Positions 16,362-24,013 of a stretch of 40,965 nt of DNA are shown piece by piece. Origin of the DNA: a virus; IMG/VR virus record IMGVR_UViG_3300020442_001485, positions 1 through 40,965 of that record. One strand, given 5' to 3'. The translations under genes were made by a program, and so were the position numbers. Each line of letters begins with the position of its first letter. Within the stretch, counting starts at the first letter, position 1. The notes beneath the pieces were generated by a model. That model was given only the letters and a program-made list of their open reading frames with translations. It did not search any database and was not told where the DNA came from.

Positions 16362-17071
16362 TGGGATTAAGACAAGACGATTTACAGGATCTGGTTGATA
16401 ATATTTTTGAAATAGATTCATTTAAAAGTAAAATGGGCGATGATAGAGATATTATTGTTTTAAGTTTTTCTACAAAGAATGAAGGCAGTGCTAAAGACCT
16501 TGAAAACTTTTTAGAAAAAGGATATCCATTTGTACTTGACGCAGATGCTACTAACGGTGAACAAGCAGACGGTATGTATAAAGTGTTTGTTGAAATCGAA
16601 AGAGGCAAAGATGCTCCAACACAGATTCACGAGTTAACCGGAGGGATTTCTAAACTTGCAGGATTAGACGGTATGAAGTTTAGATATTACAAAGGTTTTA
16701 GAAGCCATGATTGTAGTGAAGCAAACTTGGCTGAAATGATTCCAACTGATAAAGATGCTTACGATATTAGAGTAAATGAAAGTAACATGGACAACTACAA
16801 AAATTTCTTTAATAAGAGTTATGCTGAATCAGTTGAAATGATCGGCGAGTCCACTATAAGAATAAAAAACACATATAAAGATCCAATTAGTTTTCAATTT
16901 GTTGATTTTGCTCCTACTGAAGAGGTAAATATCAACGAAGCATTAGATGTAAATGGTTTTGCAGAAGTCATTTACTTAACCAAATATTTAGGTGATTATA
17001 ATATTACAAAATATGGTAAAAAGTTAGTGCTTGAAAATAATGGATATTCATTAATTTGTACAAGAGGTTAA
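16361..17071 (+). CDS. Conserved T4-like phage protein, possibly virion-associated
   Basis: This 236-residue protein starts in an A/ATG overlap with the preceding gene. Its N-terminus (GLRQDDLQDLV, then FEIDSFKSKMGDD and VLSFSTK) matches a family I recall from marine T4-like phages without known function. A middle part (YKVFVEIERG) and a beta-rich C-terminus follow, with no catalytic motif or membrane segment. Co-expression from the late promoter at 15784 suggests a structural or assembly protein. Confidence 0.55.
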   Translation: MGLRQDDLQDLVDNIFEIDSFKSKMGDDRDIIVLSFSTKNEGSAKDLENFLEKGYPFVLDADATNGEQADGMYKVFVEIERGKDAPTQIHELTGGISKLAGLDGMKFRYYKGFRSHDCSEANLAEMIPTDKDAYDIRVNESNMDNYKNFFNKSYAESVEMIGESTIRIKNTYKDPISFQFVDFAPTEEVNINEALDVNGFAEVIYLTKYLGDYNITKYGKKLVLENNGYSLICTRG

Positions 17072-17074
17072 ACA

Positions 17075-17602
17075 ATGGCAAAAGACAATTTTAAAGAGTG
17101 CTTAAAGATTATTCTACACCACGAAGGTGGATACGTAGATCATCCAAAAGACCCAGGTGGTGCAACTAACATGGGTGTAACAAAACAAACTTACGAAGAC
17201 TGGGTAGGTAAAGTTGTAACTAAAGAAAGAATTAAAAACTTAACAGAAGCAGATGTAACTCCAATCTACAAAAAGAACTATTGGACTGCTATAATGGCTG
17301 ACGATATTCCTGCAGGTTTAGATTTATGCGTATTTGATATGTGTGTAAATGCAGGTAGACATAGAGCAACAAAATTCTTACAACAATTAGTAGGCTCTAA
17401 AGTAGATGGTTGGATTGGTCCAAACACTATTGCTAAGACACAGGGATTTGTAGAAGCAAAAGGCGTTACTGCCGCTATTGAAGGATATCAACAGATTCGT
17501 CAAGACTATTACGAGTCGTTATCAACATTCAAAACATTTGGTAGAGGATGGACACGCAGAGTAAACGAAACAAAGGAAACCGCGATATCAATGAGCAAGT
17601 AA
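17075..17602 (+). CDS. Endolysin, glycoside hydrolase family 108 muramidase
   Basis: The 175-residue protein has the GH108 signature HEGGYVDHPKDPGGATNMGVT with catalytic Glu17, followed by the conserved YWTAI and FDMCVNAG segments and a C-terminal peptidoglycan-binding half (about 95-175, VDGWIGPNT). It cleaves the glycan chain of peptidoglycan at lysis. It has no signal peptide, so it needs a holin for release, and candidates lie just downstream. This is not a T4 gpe-type lysozyme. The ribosome-binding site is AGAGG. Confidence 0.9.
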   Translation: MAKDNFKECLKIILHHEGGYVDHPKDPGGATNMGVTKQTYEDWVGKVVTKERIKNLTEADVTPIYKKNYWTAIMADDIPAGLDLCVFDMCVNAGRHRATKFLQQLVGSKVDGWIGPNTIAKTQGFVEAKGVTAAIEGYQQIRQDYYESLSTFKTFGRGWTRRVNETKETAISMSK

Positions 17603-17715
17603 AATATACTTGTTCTAACTGTGGACACGAATATCACGAAGGACCTCTTTACAAAGAATATTTGGACGGCGATGGTAAGCCAATTACCATCGAAGTCTGT
17701 AAGTCGGGAAGATAA
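17548..17715 (+). CDS. 55-residue zinc-ribbon-like peptide
   Basis: A short frame overlaps the endolysin 3' end by 55 bases and shares the TAATG junction with the next gene. The ribosome-binding site GTAGAGG lies just before ATG 17548. The product has Cys22-x2-Cys25 followed by His27, His30 and Cys51 (YTCSNCGHEYHE...VC), a zinc-ribbon-like arrangement. The tight coupling to both neighbours and the Cys/His pattern support it as a real gene. Function unknown. Confidence 0.55.
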   Translation: MDTQSKRNKGNRDINEQVKYTCSNCGHEYHEGPLYKEYLDGDGKPITIEVCKSGR

Positions 17716-17942
17716 TGTTAGATTCAATTAAAAAAGCAATAGCAGAACATTTAGACATTGATGCGTCTAAGGTCATACCAGAAGCGTCTTTAATAGATGA
17801 CTTAGGTGCTGACGAATTTGATATTGTTGAACTAACCATTGCAATACAAAAAGCAACAGGTACAACTATTTCAAGTGAAGAAGAAGCCAACGTAAAGACA
17901 GTTGGTGACTTTGTTAAAATAGTGGAGAGCAAGAGTGTTTAG
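17715..17942 (+). CDS. Acyl carrier protein-like protein lacking the phosphopantetheine serine
   Basis: The 75-residue acidic helical protein aligns along its whole length with bacterial AcpP: HLDIDASKVIPEASLIDDLGAD and then IVELTIAIQ. The invariant DSL attachment motif reads Asp33-Glu34-Phe35, so the serine that carries 4'-phosphopantetheine is replaced by glutamate. It therefore should not carry acyl chains. It may act as a decoy, a structural partner or a regulator of host ACP-binding proteins (inference). It lies inside the lysis region, coupled by TAATG to the zinc-ribbon peptide and overlapping the spanin-like gene. Confidence 0.8.
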   Translation: MLDSIKKAIAEHLDIDASKVIPEASLIDDLGADEFDIVELTIAIQKATGTTISSEEEANVKTVGDFVKIVESKSV

Positions 17943-18423
17943 TTCTATAAAAATAGCAATAGTATTAATGATGTTAGCAGGTGCTGGCGGAGGTGTTATA
18001 TATGTGAAAAACCTCAAGGCAGATCTTGCTACAAGTGAAGCCAATAATGCAAAGTTAGAGACAAGCATTAACGAACAGAAGGCTGTTATTGAGCAACAGG
18101 CCGAAGACTTCAAAGCAATATTAGAAGCAAATAAAAAACTTGAAGAAACTAACAGAATATTAACGGCAGAGTATAATGCTTTAGACAAACGTTTTAACAA
18201 AATCAATGGCAAAGGTGAAGTTAGAGACATTGGTAAACTTGCAGAAGAAAGAGCAAAATCCGTTGAACGTATTATTAACAATGCAAGTGACAAGGCAATG
18301 CGTTGTGCAGAAATTGCCATGGGTGCTCCTCTAACTGAAAAAGAAAAGAATGCTACTTTGAAATCAGAAATTAATTCTGAATGTCCAAGTATAGCCAATC
18401 CGAAGTATGTACCTTATGACTAA
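17935..18423 (+). CDS. Inner-membrane spanin-like coiled-coil protein
   Basis: This 162-residue protein starts at GTG 17935 (ribosome-binding site GGAGAG) within the end of the ACP-like gene. It has a single N-terminal membrane segment (about residues 6-24, IAIVLMMLAGAGGGVIYV) and a long predicted coiled coil (about 25-95), followed by a soluble tail with two cysteines. This is the topology of i-spanins (Rz), which link inner and outer membranes at lysis. The following gene, a lipoprotein overlapping by 17 bases, would be the o-spanin partner. No direct Rz sequence match is claimed. Confidence 0.6.
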   Translation: MFSSIKIAIVLMMLAGAGGGVIYVKNLKADLATSEANNAKLETSINEQKAVIEQQAEDFKAILEANKKLEETNRILTAEYNALDKRFNKINGKGEVRDIGKLAEERAKSVERIINNASDKAMRCAEIAMGAPLTEKEKNATLKSEINSECPSIANPKYVPYD

Positions 18424-18802
18424 TGAAAATTTCAGACACGTAGGCAGAGGCGTAATTGTATTAGTAATATTACTAATAGGATTTTTACTTTCAGGTTGTT
18501 CCTCTGTCAAACAACTTGATATATTTAAAACAGAGGTTGAAAGAGCACCTCTAAACTTATCAGAGCCTGAAGCGGCTAAGATGGAAAAAATTCAGTGGGT
18601 AATTATTACCAGTGAAAATGCAGAAGAAGTATTTGCTAAACTAAAAGAACAAGGGAAAGATCCTGTTCTATTTGGTTTAAGTGACGAAGACTACGAACTT
18701 TTATCAAAAAACTTCAATCAAATACGTGCTTATATGATTAAGCAACGTCAAATCATCGACCAGTACAAAGAATACTACGAAGGCGATAAAAAAGCCGAAT
18801 AA
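18407..18802 (+). CDS. Phage lipoprotein, possible o-spanin partner
   Basis: The 131-residue protein has a lipoprotein signal: hydrophobic VIVLVILLIGFL followed by the lipobox LSGC (Cys at about residue 31). The mature part is charged and helical toward the C-terminus (FNQIRAYMIKQRQIIDQYKEYYEG). An ATG three codons later (18416) is an alternative start. It overlaps the spanin-like gene, which supports an Rz/Rz1-like role, although it is longer than typical Rz1 proteins. The second lipoprotein just downstream competes for the role. Confidence 0.65.
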   Translation: MYLMTNENFRHVGRGVIVLVILLIGFLLSGCSSVKQLDIFKTEVERAPLNLSEPEAAKMEKIQWVIITSENAEEVFAKLKEQGKDPVLFGLSDEDYELLSKNFNQIRAYMIKQRQIIDQYKEYYEGDKKAE

Positions 18803-18964
18803 GTGTACAAAATATTCGCAATAATACTGTGCCTCGCTGTGGCCTCTTGTGCTAAAACTTCCTGCAAAGTTAAGCCAGGAGTTGTAGTTGATATCGAAAC
18901 TGTAGACGATTTACGCAAAAGAGACAATTTCAAACCCAAGGGCGAAGTATCCTGTAATTTCTAA
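18803..18964 (+). CDS. 53-residue small lipoprotein
   Basis: A GTG start follows the preceding TAA with no gap. The product has a short hydrophobic signal (IFAIILCLAVASC) ending in a lipobox, leaving a mature peptide of about 38 residues with two further cysteines. Size and location suit an Rz1-like outer-membrane spanin. Two lipoprotein genes in a row is unusual, and this one is short enough to be missed by routine annotation. Confidence 0.6.
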   Translation: MYKIFAIILCLAVASCAKTSCKVKPGVVVDIETVDDLRKRDNFKPKGEVSCNF

Positions 18965-18972
18965 TATACGCA

Positions 18973-18980
18973 GATAAATA
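18973..18980 (+). promoter_or_regulatory. T4-type late promoter (GATAAATA)
   Basis: GATAAATA sits eight bases after the small lipoprotein stop. Predicted +1 is 18986, followed by AAAGGAAG and ATG 19002. Confidence 0.7.
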
Positions 18981-19001
18981 CATATACAAAGGAAGACGTA
19001 T

Positions 19002-19253
19002 ATGTGGTTTTTTATAGTTAAATCAATAGTTGGTGCAGTGCTTGGACAGGCTACAAATGCCTGGTTTAAGAAAACAGCGATGGGTAAATGGTTCTATGGA
19101 AAGATGGAATCATGGTACAACTGGGCGGCAGAAAGATATGATCTAAAAATATTAACTGCGGAAGAAAAAACAATGCAAAAATTTCCTGCTCTTAAGCAGA
19201 AATTAGACGCAATGGAAAGTCGTATCAAGAAGTTAGAAGCCAAGAAGAAGTAA
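19002..19253 (+). CDS. Small protein with hydrophobic N-terminus and coiled-coil tail
   Basis: The 83-residue product begins with a short hydrophobic stretch (WFFIVKSIVGAVLG), then an aromatic/basic segment (KWFYGKMESWYNWAAERY) and a Lys/Glu coiled-coil tail. The N-terminus could insert in or lie on the inner membrane. It has its own late promoter and a strong ribosome-binding site and precedes the MscS-like gene by one base. A membrane-associated late role, perhaps in lysis, is inferred. No family recognised. Confidence 0.6.
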   Translation: MWFFIVKSIVGAVLGQATNAWFKKTAMGKWFYGKMESWYNWAAERYDLKILTAEEKTMQKFPALKQKLDAMESRIKKLEAKKK

Positions 19254-19254
19254 A

Positions 19255-19689
19255 ATGTTTGACCAATTAGGAATGGAAATATCCGATATAATAGCACCGT
19301 GGATTGCTATCTTAATTTCACTGTCAGCAGTCTTTTGGTTTAAAGATTTTGCAGTAAATTTAATGGCTGGATTAAAGTTTAAATTTAATCCTGCATTCAA
19401 TGAAGGTGATCGTATCATCCTTGATGACTGTGATGCAATTATAGTAAAAATTGGATTACGTGAAAGTGTATTCGGTGTGTACAGTGACAAAGGTTACGTA
19501 TGGAGATACATTAGTAATGACAGAATTAAATTACATAAGTTAGAAAAAATTATTAATAAAGATTTACACTTAGATACCGACGAAGAAAAAGGACGTAGAA
19601 TACAGGCAATGATAGATAAGGCACAAGATGATCAAATAAACTCTAACAAAAAAGAAATAGAGATTATAAAAAATGGAAGAAAAAAGTAA
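19255..19689 (+). CDS. Truncated MscS-like mechanosensitive channel protein
   Basis: This 144-residue protein has one membrane segment (about 12-34) followed by a stretch resembling the MscS pore helix and beta domain: LMAGLKFKFNPAFNEGDRI (about 38-56), IVKIGLR, then VWRYISNDRI. MscS reads L.AG...F.RPF..GD.....G......I.LR....D.......PN..I. The sensor helices TM1-TM2 and the C-terminal cage are missing, replaced by a charged tail. It lies between a small membrane-associated protein and a holin-like protein in the lysis region. It might form pores or alter osmotic control. The assignment is by motif only. Confidence 0.5.
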   Translation: MFDQLGMEISDIIAPWIAILISLSAVFWFKDFAVNLMAGLKFKFNPAFNEGDRIILDDCDAIIVKIGLRESVFGVYSDKGYVWRYISNDRIKLHKLEKIINKDLHLDTDEEKGRRIQAMIDKAQDDQINSNKKEIEIIKNGRKK

Positions 19690-19705
19690 AGAAGGGGGCA
19701 AGCCA

Positions 19706-20002
19706 GTGGCTGATGTCAAGAAAAAAGTAAACGTTGAGTTAGAAGTTGATACTTCAGTTAAGGACTTAGGTCCAAATCCTTATGCTAAACTAATTCATTT
19801 AGCACGAGCAGTAGATAGTTGGAGAATTTTTCCACGTATCTTTATTACAACATATATCTATTTGTTATACAAAGTTGTAATTTGGTACATGGCTATTCCA
19901 ACTCCGACAATGGAACAATCAGGTTTGGTTAGTATTGTTGTTGGTGCTGGTGCGGCATGGTTTGGTTTATATACTGGGTCAAGCAAGAAGTCAGACAAAT
20001 AG
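19706..20002 (+). CDS. Holin-like membrane protein
   Basis: The product has a basic/acidic N-terminus and two membrane segments (IFITTYIYLLYKVVIWYMAI and the Gly/Ala-rich SGLVSIVVGAGAAWFGLY), ending in a short basic tail, the layout of class II holins. I chose GTG 19706 (98 residues) because GAAGGGGG precedes it at good spacing. ATG 19673 (109 residues) is an in-frame alternative that overlaps the previous gene and has only a weak ribosome-binding site. Location after the endolysin and spanin region supports a holin. No named family is claimed. Confidence 0.6.
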   Translation: MADVKKKVNVELEVDTSVKDLGPNPYAKLIHLARAVDSWRIFPRIFITTYIYLLYKVVIWYMAIPTPTMEQSGLVSIVVGAGAAWFGLYTGSSKKSDK

Positions 20003-20005
20003 CAT

Positions 20006-20034
20006 TTGACAAACGTCTAAAATAAGTATATAAT
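20006..20034 (+). promoter_or_regulatory. Consensus sigma70 promoter, predicted leaderless dnaJ mRNA
   Basis: TTGACA (20006-20011), 17-base spacer, TATAAT (20029-20034): a perfect consensus. Six bases follow, then ATG 20041, so the predicted +1 is the A of the start codon. No Shine-Dalgarno sequence precedes this ATG. Confidence 0.8.
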
Positions 20035-20040
20035 ACTGCT

Positions 20041-20886
20041 ATGGATTATTACGACTTATTAGGCGTATCACGAAACGCATCAGATTCAGAAATCAAAAAA
20101 GCATACAAAAAACAAAGTATGCAACACCATCCTGACCGTACCGGTGGTGACGATTCTAAATTCAAAGAAATAAATGAAGCCTATCAAGTTCTAAGTAATA
20201 AAGAAAAAAGGCAGATGTACGATCAATTCGGAACTGCTGATCCACAACAAGCAGGTTTCAATCCAAATAATATGGGCGGTCAATCATTCCATTTTAATAT
20301 GGGCCAAGGTGGTATGGAAGATATCTTTTCAACATTTTTTGGCAATGGTTTCCAACAACAAAGAAGACAACCACGTAACAGAGATATTACGATTGCTTGT
20401 GATATTACACTAAATGAAGTTTACACTGGTAAAGGTGTTATAGCAACATTTAGGACCAATACAGGTAAAGAACAAACTGTTAATATAGATATTCCAAAAG
20501 GTGTAAGACACGGAGACACAATCAATTATAGTGGTTTAGGTGACGATAGTATTCCAAATATGCCACGTGGTAACCTATTTGTTAAAGTAAGAATAAAACG
20601 TGATCCAAATTTTGAAAGAGATGGTTACCATTTACACACAACAGTTACAGTAAGTGTATTCGATTTGATGTTAGGCACAGCCACAAACCTAAGTTTGCCT
20701 AACGGAAGAACTATAAGTATTAACATACCACAAGGCACACAACCAGGCACAGTAATGAGTATTAATGGACAAGGCCTACCTGACTACAATTCCGGAACAT
20801 CTGGCAACGTTTATATGAGAATTAATGGTTTAATTCCTAAGAATTTGACCGAGGAACAAAAAGATATTATTAGAAAGTTAAAATGA
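20041..20886 (+). CDS. DnaJ/CbpA-type co-chaperone
   Basis: The 281-residue protein has an N-terminal J-domain (residues 2-62, HPD motif at 30-32), a Gly/Phe/Gln-rich linker (about 75-110) and the two C-terminal substrate-binding domains (RDITIACDITL near 116, then IPKGV, and IPQGTQPGT near 232). It lacks the zinc-finger CxxCxGxG repeats, so it is a class II (CbpA-like) protein. It would stimulate host DnaK. It begins an operon with peptide deformylase and clpA, sharing four bases with the next gene, and is driven by a perfect sigma70 promoter. Confidence 0.92.
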   Translation: MDYYDLLGVSRNASDSEIKKAYKKQSMQHHPDRTGGDDSKFKEINEAYQVLSNKEKRQMYDQFGTADPQQAGFNPNNMGGQSFHFNMGQGGMEDIFSTFFGNGFQQQRRQPRNRDITIACDITLNEVYTGKGVIATFRTNTGKEQTVNIDIPKGVRHGDTINYSGLGDDSIPNMPRGNLFVKVRIKRDPNFERDGYHLHTTVTVSVFDLMLGTATNLSLPNGRTISINIPQGTQPGTVMSINGQGLPDYNSGTSGNVYMRINGLIPKNLTEEQKDIIRKLK

Positions 20887-21404
20887 ATTTAGTTTATCAC
20901 CCAAACGACTGGTTAGATAAAAAGGTACAACCTTTTGATTTTGACAAGTTAGATGCAAAACAAATAGAAAAAGAAATGATTGAACTAATGACTGCTGAAC
21001 ACGGTGTTGGTTTGGCGGCTAACCAAGTAGGCATTGATGCACAAATATTTGTAATGGAGCCAAAGACCCTTGAAGGTTACAAAGAACCATTTGCAATTAT
21101 AAATCCAAAGATTGAAAAAGTATCAACGGAAACTATAGAAGGTGAAGAAGGCTGTTTAAGTTTTCCAGGTTTATATTTTAAGGTAAAACGTGCATCGGCT
21201 TTGGTTGCAAACTTTCTTGACTCTACAGGAAAAGAGTGTAATATAGAGTTTAAGGGTTGGGAAGCAAGAATATTCCAACACGAATTTGATCACTTACAAG
21301 GCATAAACTATATCGACAGAGTAAGTAAACTAAGATTAGATATGGCTCGTAAGAAACAAGCAAAATTATTAAAAAAGTATAAGGATATAATAAAATATGG
21401 TTGA
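20883..21404 (+). CDS. def: Peptide deformylase
   Basis: The 173-residue protein has all three deformylase motifs: GVGLAANQ (41-48), EEGCLS (Cys91) and HEFDH (133-137). It removes the formyl group from nascent protein N-termini. Phage deformylases are known from marine T4-like phages. It overlaps dnaJ by four bases (ATGA) and clpA by eight, so the three proteostasis genes are coupled. The C-terminal basic helix (KKQAKLLKKYKD) could contact the ribosome, as in bacterial deformylases. Confidence 0.93.
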   Translation: MNLVYHPNDWLDKKVQPFDFDKLDAKQIEKEMIELMTAEHGVGLAANQVGIDAQIFVMEPKTLEGYKEPFAIINPKIEKVSTETIEGEEGCLSFPGLYFKVKRASALVANFLDSTGKECNIEFKGWEARIFQHEFDHLQGINYIDRVSKLRLDMARKKQAKLLKKYKDIIKYG

Positions 21405-23646
21405 ACCAAGCGAAGAGTTACAAGCAGTATTTGATAAAGCGATTAATGATGCTAAAAAGTTGCGTCACGAGTATGTTACATTGGAGCATATTCTTTTTGC
21501 TATGCTTTGTTCAGAAAACTTCGTAAAAATTGTAGAAGGTGCAGGATCTAATCCTGATAACATTAAAAAGCAAATTGAAAACTATTTAAAGACTGAGTGT
21601 AGTGAATTATTAGTTGCAGAAGATGTTAAAAAATGGAAGCCTCGTAAAACTGCAACTGTTGAACGTGTATTGAACAGAGCATTTACGCAGGTATTATTCA
21701 GTGGTAGACATCATATTGAATGTACAGATGTATTTTTAAGCATCATGAGTGAGAAAAAATCTTGGTCGTTTTACCATATACAAAAAGAAGGTATTGACAA
21801 AACAAAATTTGCAGACTACTTAAACAATGAACTTGAAGCAACATTTGAAGATGAAGAAATGCGTAATATGTCGCAAAGGGCATTACGTGAATATTCAACA
21901 GATCTAAATCAAGAAGTTGAAAAGAATAAAGTAGATCCTGTAATTGGCCGTTCAGAAGAATTAGAAAGCATTGCTCTTGCATTAGGACGTAGAGCAAAAA
22001 ACAATGTATTACTTGTAGGTGACCCTGGTGTAGGTAAAACTGCTATTGCAGAAGGTCTTGCATTTAATATTGTTAATAAAGCAGTTCCAGAATTTTTACA
22101 AGAATACAAAGTTTACAATTTAGATATTCCTGCTATGTTGGCTGGGTCTAAATATAGAGGCGACTTTGAAGAACGTTTCAAACTTGTTATGAATGCAATT
22201 AAAAAACAAGGCAAAACTATTGTATTCATCGACGAAGCACATATGATTAATGGTGCTGGTGCAGGTGGTGGATCTAATCAAAGTAACGATCTTGCAAATA
22301 TGTTAAAGCCTGCCTTAGGTAAAGGAGATATCAAAGTTGTTGCAAGTACTACTTGGGAAGAATACAGAAAATACTTTGAAAAAGATCGTGCATTAATGCG
22401 TAGATTCCAAAGAGTAAGTGTATCAGAACCAAGTAAAGAAGTAACAAAAGATATTTTACGTGGTATTAAAAAATATTACGAAGATTATCATAAAACAGAA
22501 ATTACAGAAGAAGGTATTGATGCCGCAATCAAGATGAGTGTAAAATATATGGCAGATAAGAAATTGCCAGATAAAGCAATTGACTTGATCGATCTTGCTT
22601 GTTCACGTTTTAATCTGAAAAAAGTTGAAGGTGAAAAAGTAGTTGGCAAAGCAGAAATAGAATTTGAACTTGCAAAAGCAGTTAAGTTACCGCCGGAACA
22701 AGTATCACAAAAAGAATCAAGTAACCTTGCACACTTAGATGAAAATCTAAAACGTACAGTGTACGGACAGGACAAAGCAATTGAAGAAATTGTAGATAAA
22801 ATTCTTGTAGCACAGGCAGGTTTAAAAATTGAAAACAAGCCAATTGGTTCTTTTGTGTTTATGGGTCCAACTGGTGTAGGTAAAACAGAAACTGCAAGAT
22901 CACTTGCAAAAGAATTAGGTGTAGAACTTGTTAGATTTGATATGTCAGAGTATCAAGAAAAACATTCTGTATCTAAACTTATTGGTTCACCTCCAGGATA
23001 TGTAGGTTATGAGGAAAATGCAGGACTTTTGATAACAAAACTGCAAGAACATCCTAACTGTGTATTACTACTTGATGAAGTAGAGAAAGCACATCCAGAT
23101 GTTTCGCAAATTTTACTACAAATTATGGATAATGGAAGAGTTACCGGTAGCAACGGGAAAGAAGCCGATGCCAAGAATACAGTTTTAATCTTGACTACAA
23201 ACTTGGGTGCGGAGCAGGCAGAGAAAAATGCCATCGGCTTCAATGAAGATTTAGAAATGGACTACGAAGATACAGAACTTAAAAAGTTCTTTGCACCTGA
23301 ATTTAGAAATAGACTTGACGGTGTTATAGCATTTGGCAAACTTGAGAAGAATACTATGATTAAAATTGTTGGTAAATTCCTTGTTGAGTTACGTGATATG
23401 CTTAAAGAGAAAAAAGTTACTGTTACAATTACTGACGAAGCAATTGATTATCTTGTTGATGTTGGGTTTGATAAGAAAATGGGTGCAAGACCATTACAAC
23501 GTACTATTGATAAAGAAATCAAACGTGATTTAAGTAAGATATTACTGTTTGGTGAACTTAAAAATGGTGGCCATGTAAATATTGACGTCAAAGATAAGCA
23601 ACTTACATTAGAACCTAAAAAACAAGCAGAAACCGTAGAAGCATAA
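21397..23646 (+). CDS. clpA: ClpA-type AAA+ protease ATPase subunit
   Basis: The 749-residue protein is a full ClpA: N-domain (about 1-145), AAA-1 with Walker A GDPGVGKT (208-215) and FIDEAHM, and AAA-2 with Walker A GPTGVGKT (490-497), LLLDEVEKAH and the PEFRNRLD arginine-finger region. The ClpP-docking loop is retained (Ile613-Gly614-Phe615), so it should couple to host ClpP. No ClpP or ClpS is encoded in this window. A role in redirecting host proteolysis to phage needs, or in removing host or phage regulators, is inferred. E. coli ClpA has 758 residues. Confidence 0.93.
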   Translation: MVEPSEELQAVFDKAINDAKKLRHEYVTLEHILFAMLCSENFVKIVEGAGSNPDNIKKQIENYLKTECSELLVAEDVKKWKPRKTATVERVLNRAFTQVLFSGRHHIECTDVFLSIMSEKKSWSFYHIQKEGIDKTKFADYLNNELEATFEDEEMRNMSQRALREYSTDLNQEVEKNKVDPVIGRSEELESIALALGRRAKNNVLLVGDPGVGKTAIAEGLAFNIVNKAVPEFLQEYKVYNLDIPAMLAGSKYRGDFEERFKLVMNAIKKQGKTIVFIDEAHMINGAGAGGGSNQSNDLANMLKPALGKGDIKVVASTTWEEYRKYFEKDRALMRRFQRVSVSEPSKEVTKDILRGIKKYYEDYHKTEITEEGIDAAIKMSVKYMADKKLPDKAIDLIDLACSRFNLKKVEGEKVVGKAEIEFELAKAVKLPPEQVSQKESSNLAHLDENLKRTVYGQDKAIEEIVDKILVAQAGLKIENKPIGSFVFMGPTGVGKTETARSLAKELGVELVRFDMSEYQEKHSVSKLIGSPPGYVGYEENAGLLITKLQEHPNCVLLLDEVEKAHPDVSQILLQIMDNGRVTGSNGKEADAKNTVLILTTNLGAEQAEKNAIGFNEDLEMDYEDTELKKFFAPEFRNRLDGVIAFGKLEKNTMIKIVGKFLVELRDMLKEKKVTVTITDEAIDYLVDVGFDKKMGARPLQRTIDKEIKRDLSKILLFGELKNGGHVNIDVKDKQLTLEPKKQAETVEA

Positions 23647-23650
23647 ATCG

Positions 23651-23658
23651 GATAAATA
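23651..23658 (+). promoter_or_regulatory. T4-type late promoter, predicted leaderless start
   Basis: GATAAATA followed by five bases and ATG 23664, the same spacing as at 4709. Predicted +1 is the A of the start codon. The five bases between contain no ribosome-binding site. Confidence 0.7.
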
Positions 23659-23663
23659 GTTTT

Positions 23664-24005
23664 ATGCCAAGTAGTAGTGAAACAATTTTATCAGCAAATA
23701 CACACCCGGGTGATAGCACAACTGTCACTGTAACGGGCGACAAGTATAAAGGCGACGGTTATTACGGTCGTGCAGACGGTGTACACACAGTACAATATAA
23801 CTTTACTGATCTAATTGGCACAATTACAATACAGGCTTCATTGGCTGTAACACCTACTGCTTCTGATTGGTTTGCAGTGCATTCATATACAGCAGGATCA
23901 GAAACAGCAAACAAGTATGCTAATTTTACAGGCAACTTTGTTTGGGTAAGAGCAGTAGTAGAATACACAGGCGGTACTGTAAACAGTATTTTGCTTAATC
24001 ATTAG
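23664..24005 (+). CDS. Small beta-rich virion-type protein
   Basis: This 113-residue protein has a Thr/Ser/Gly-rich sequence with KGDGYYGRADGVHTVQY, ITIQASLAVTPTASDWF and FTGNFVWVRAVVEYTGG segments, a pattern I associate with small structural proteins of cyanomyoviruses. It is probably a beta-sandwich and could be a decoration or fibre-tip protein. It is transcribed from a late promoter directly before its ATG and lies after clpA, so the site marks a switch from early to late genes. Confidence 0.6.
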   Translation: MPSSSETILSANTHPGDSTTVTVTGDKYKGDGYYGRADGVHTVQYNFTDLIGTITIQASLAVTPTASDWFAVHSYTAGSETANKYANFTGNFVWVRAVVEYTGGTVNSILLNH

Positions 24006-24013
24006 GAGTAATA

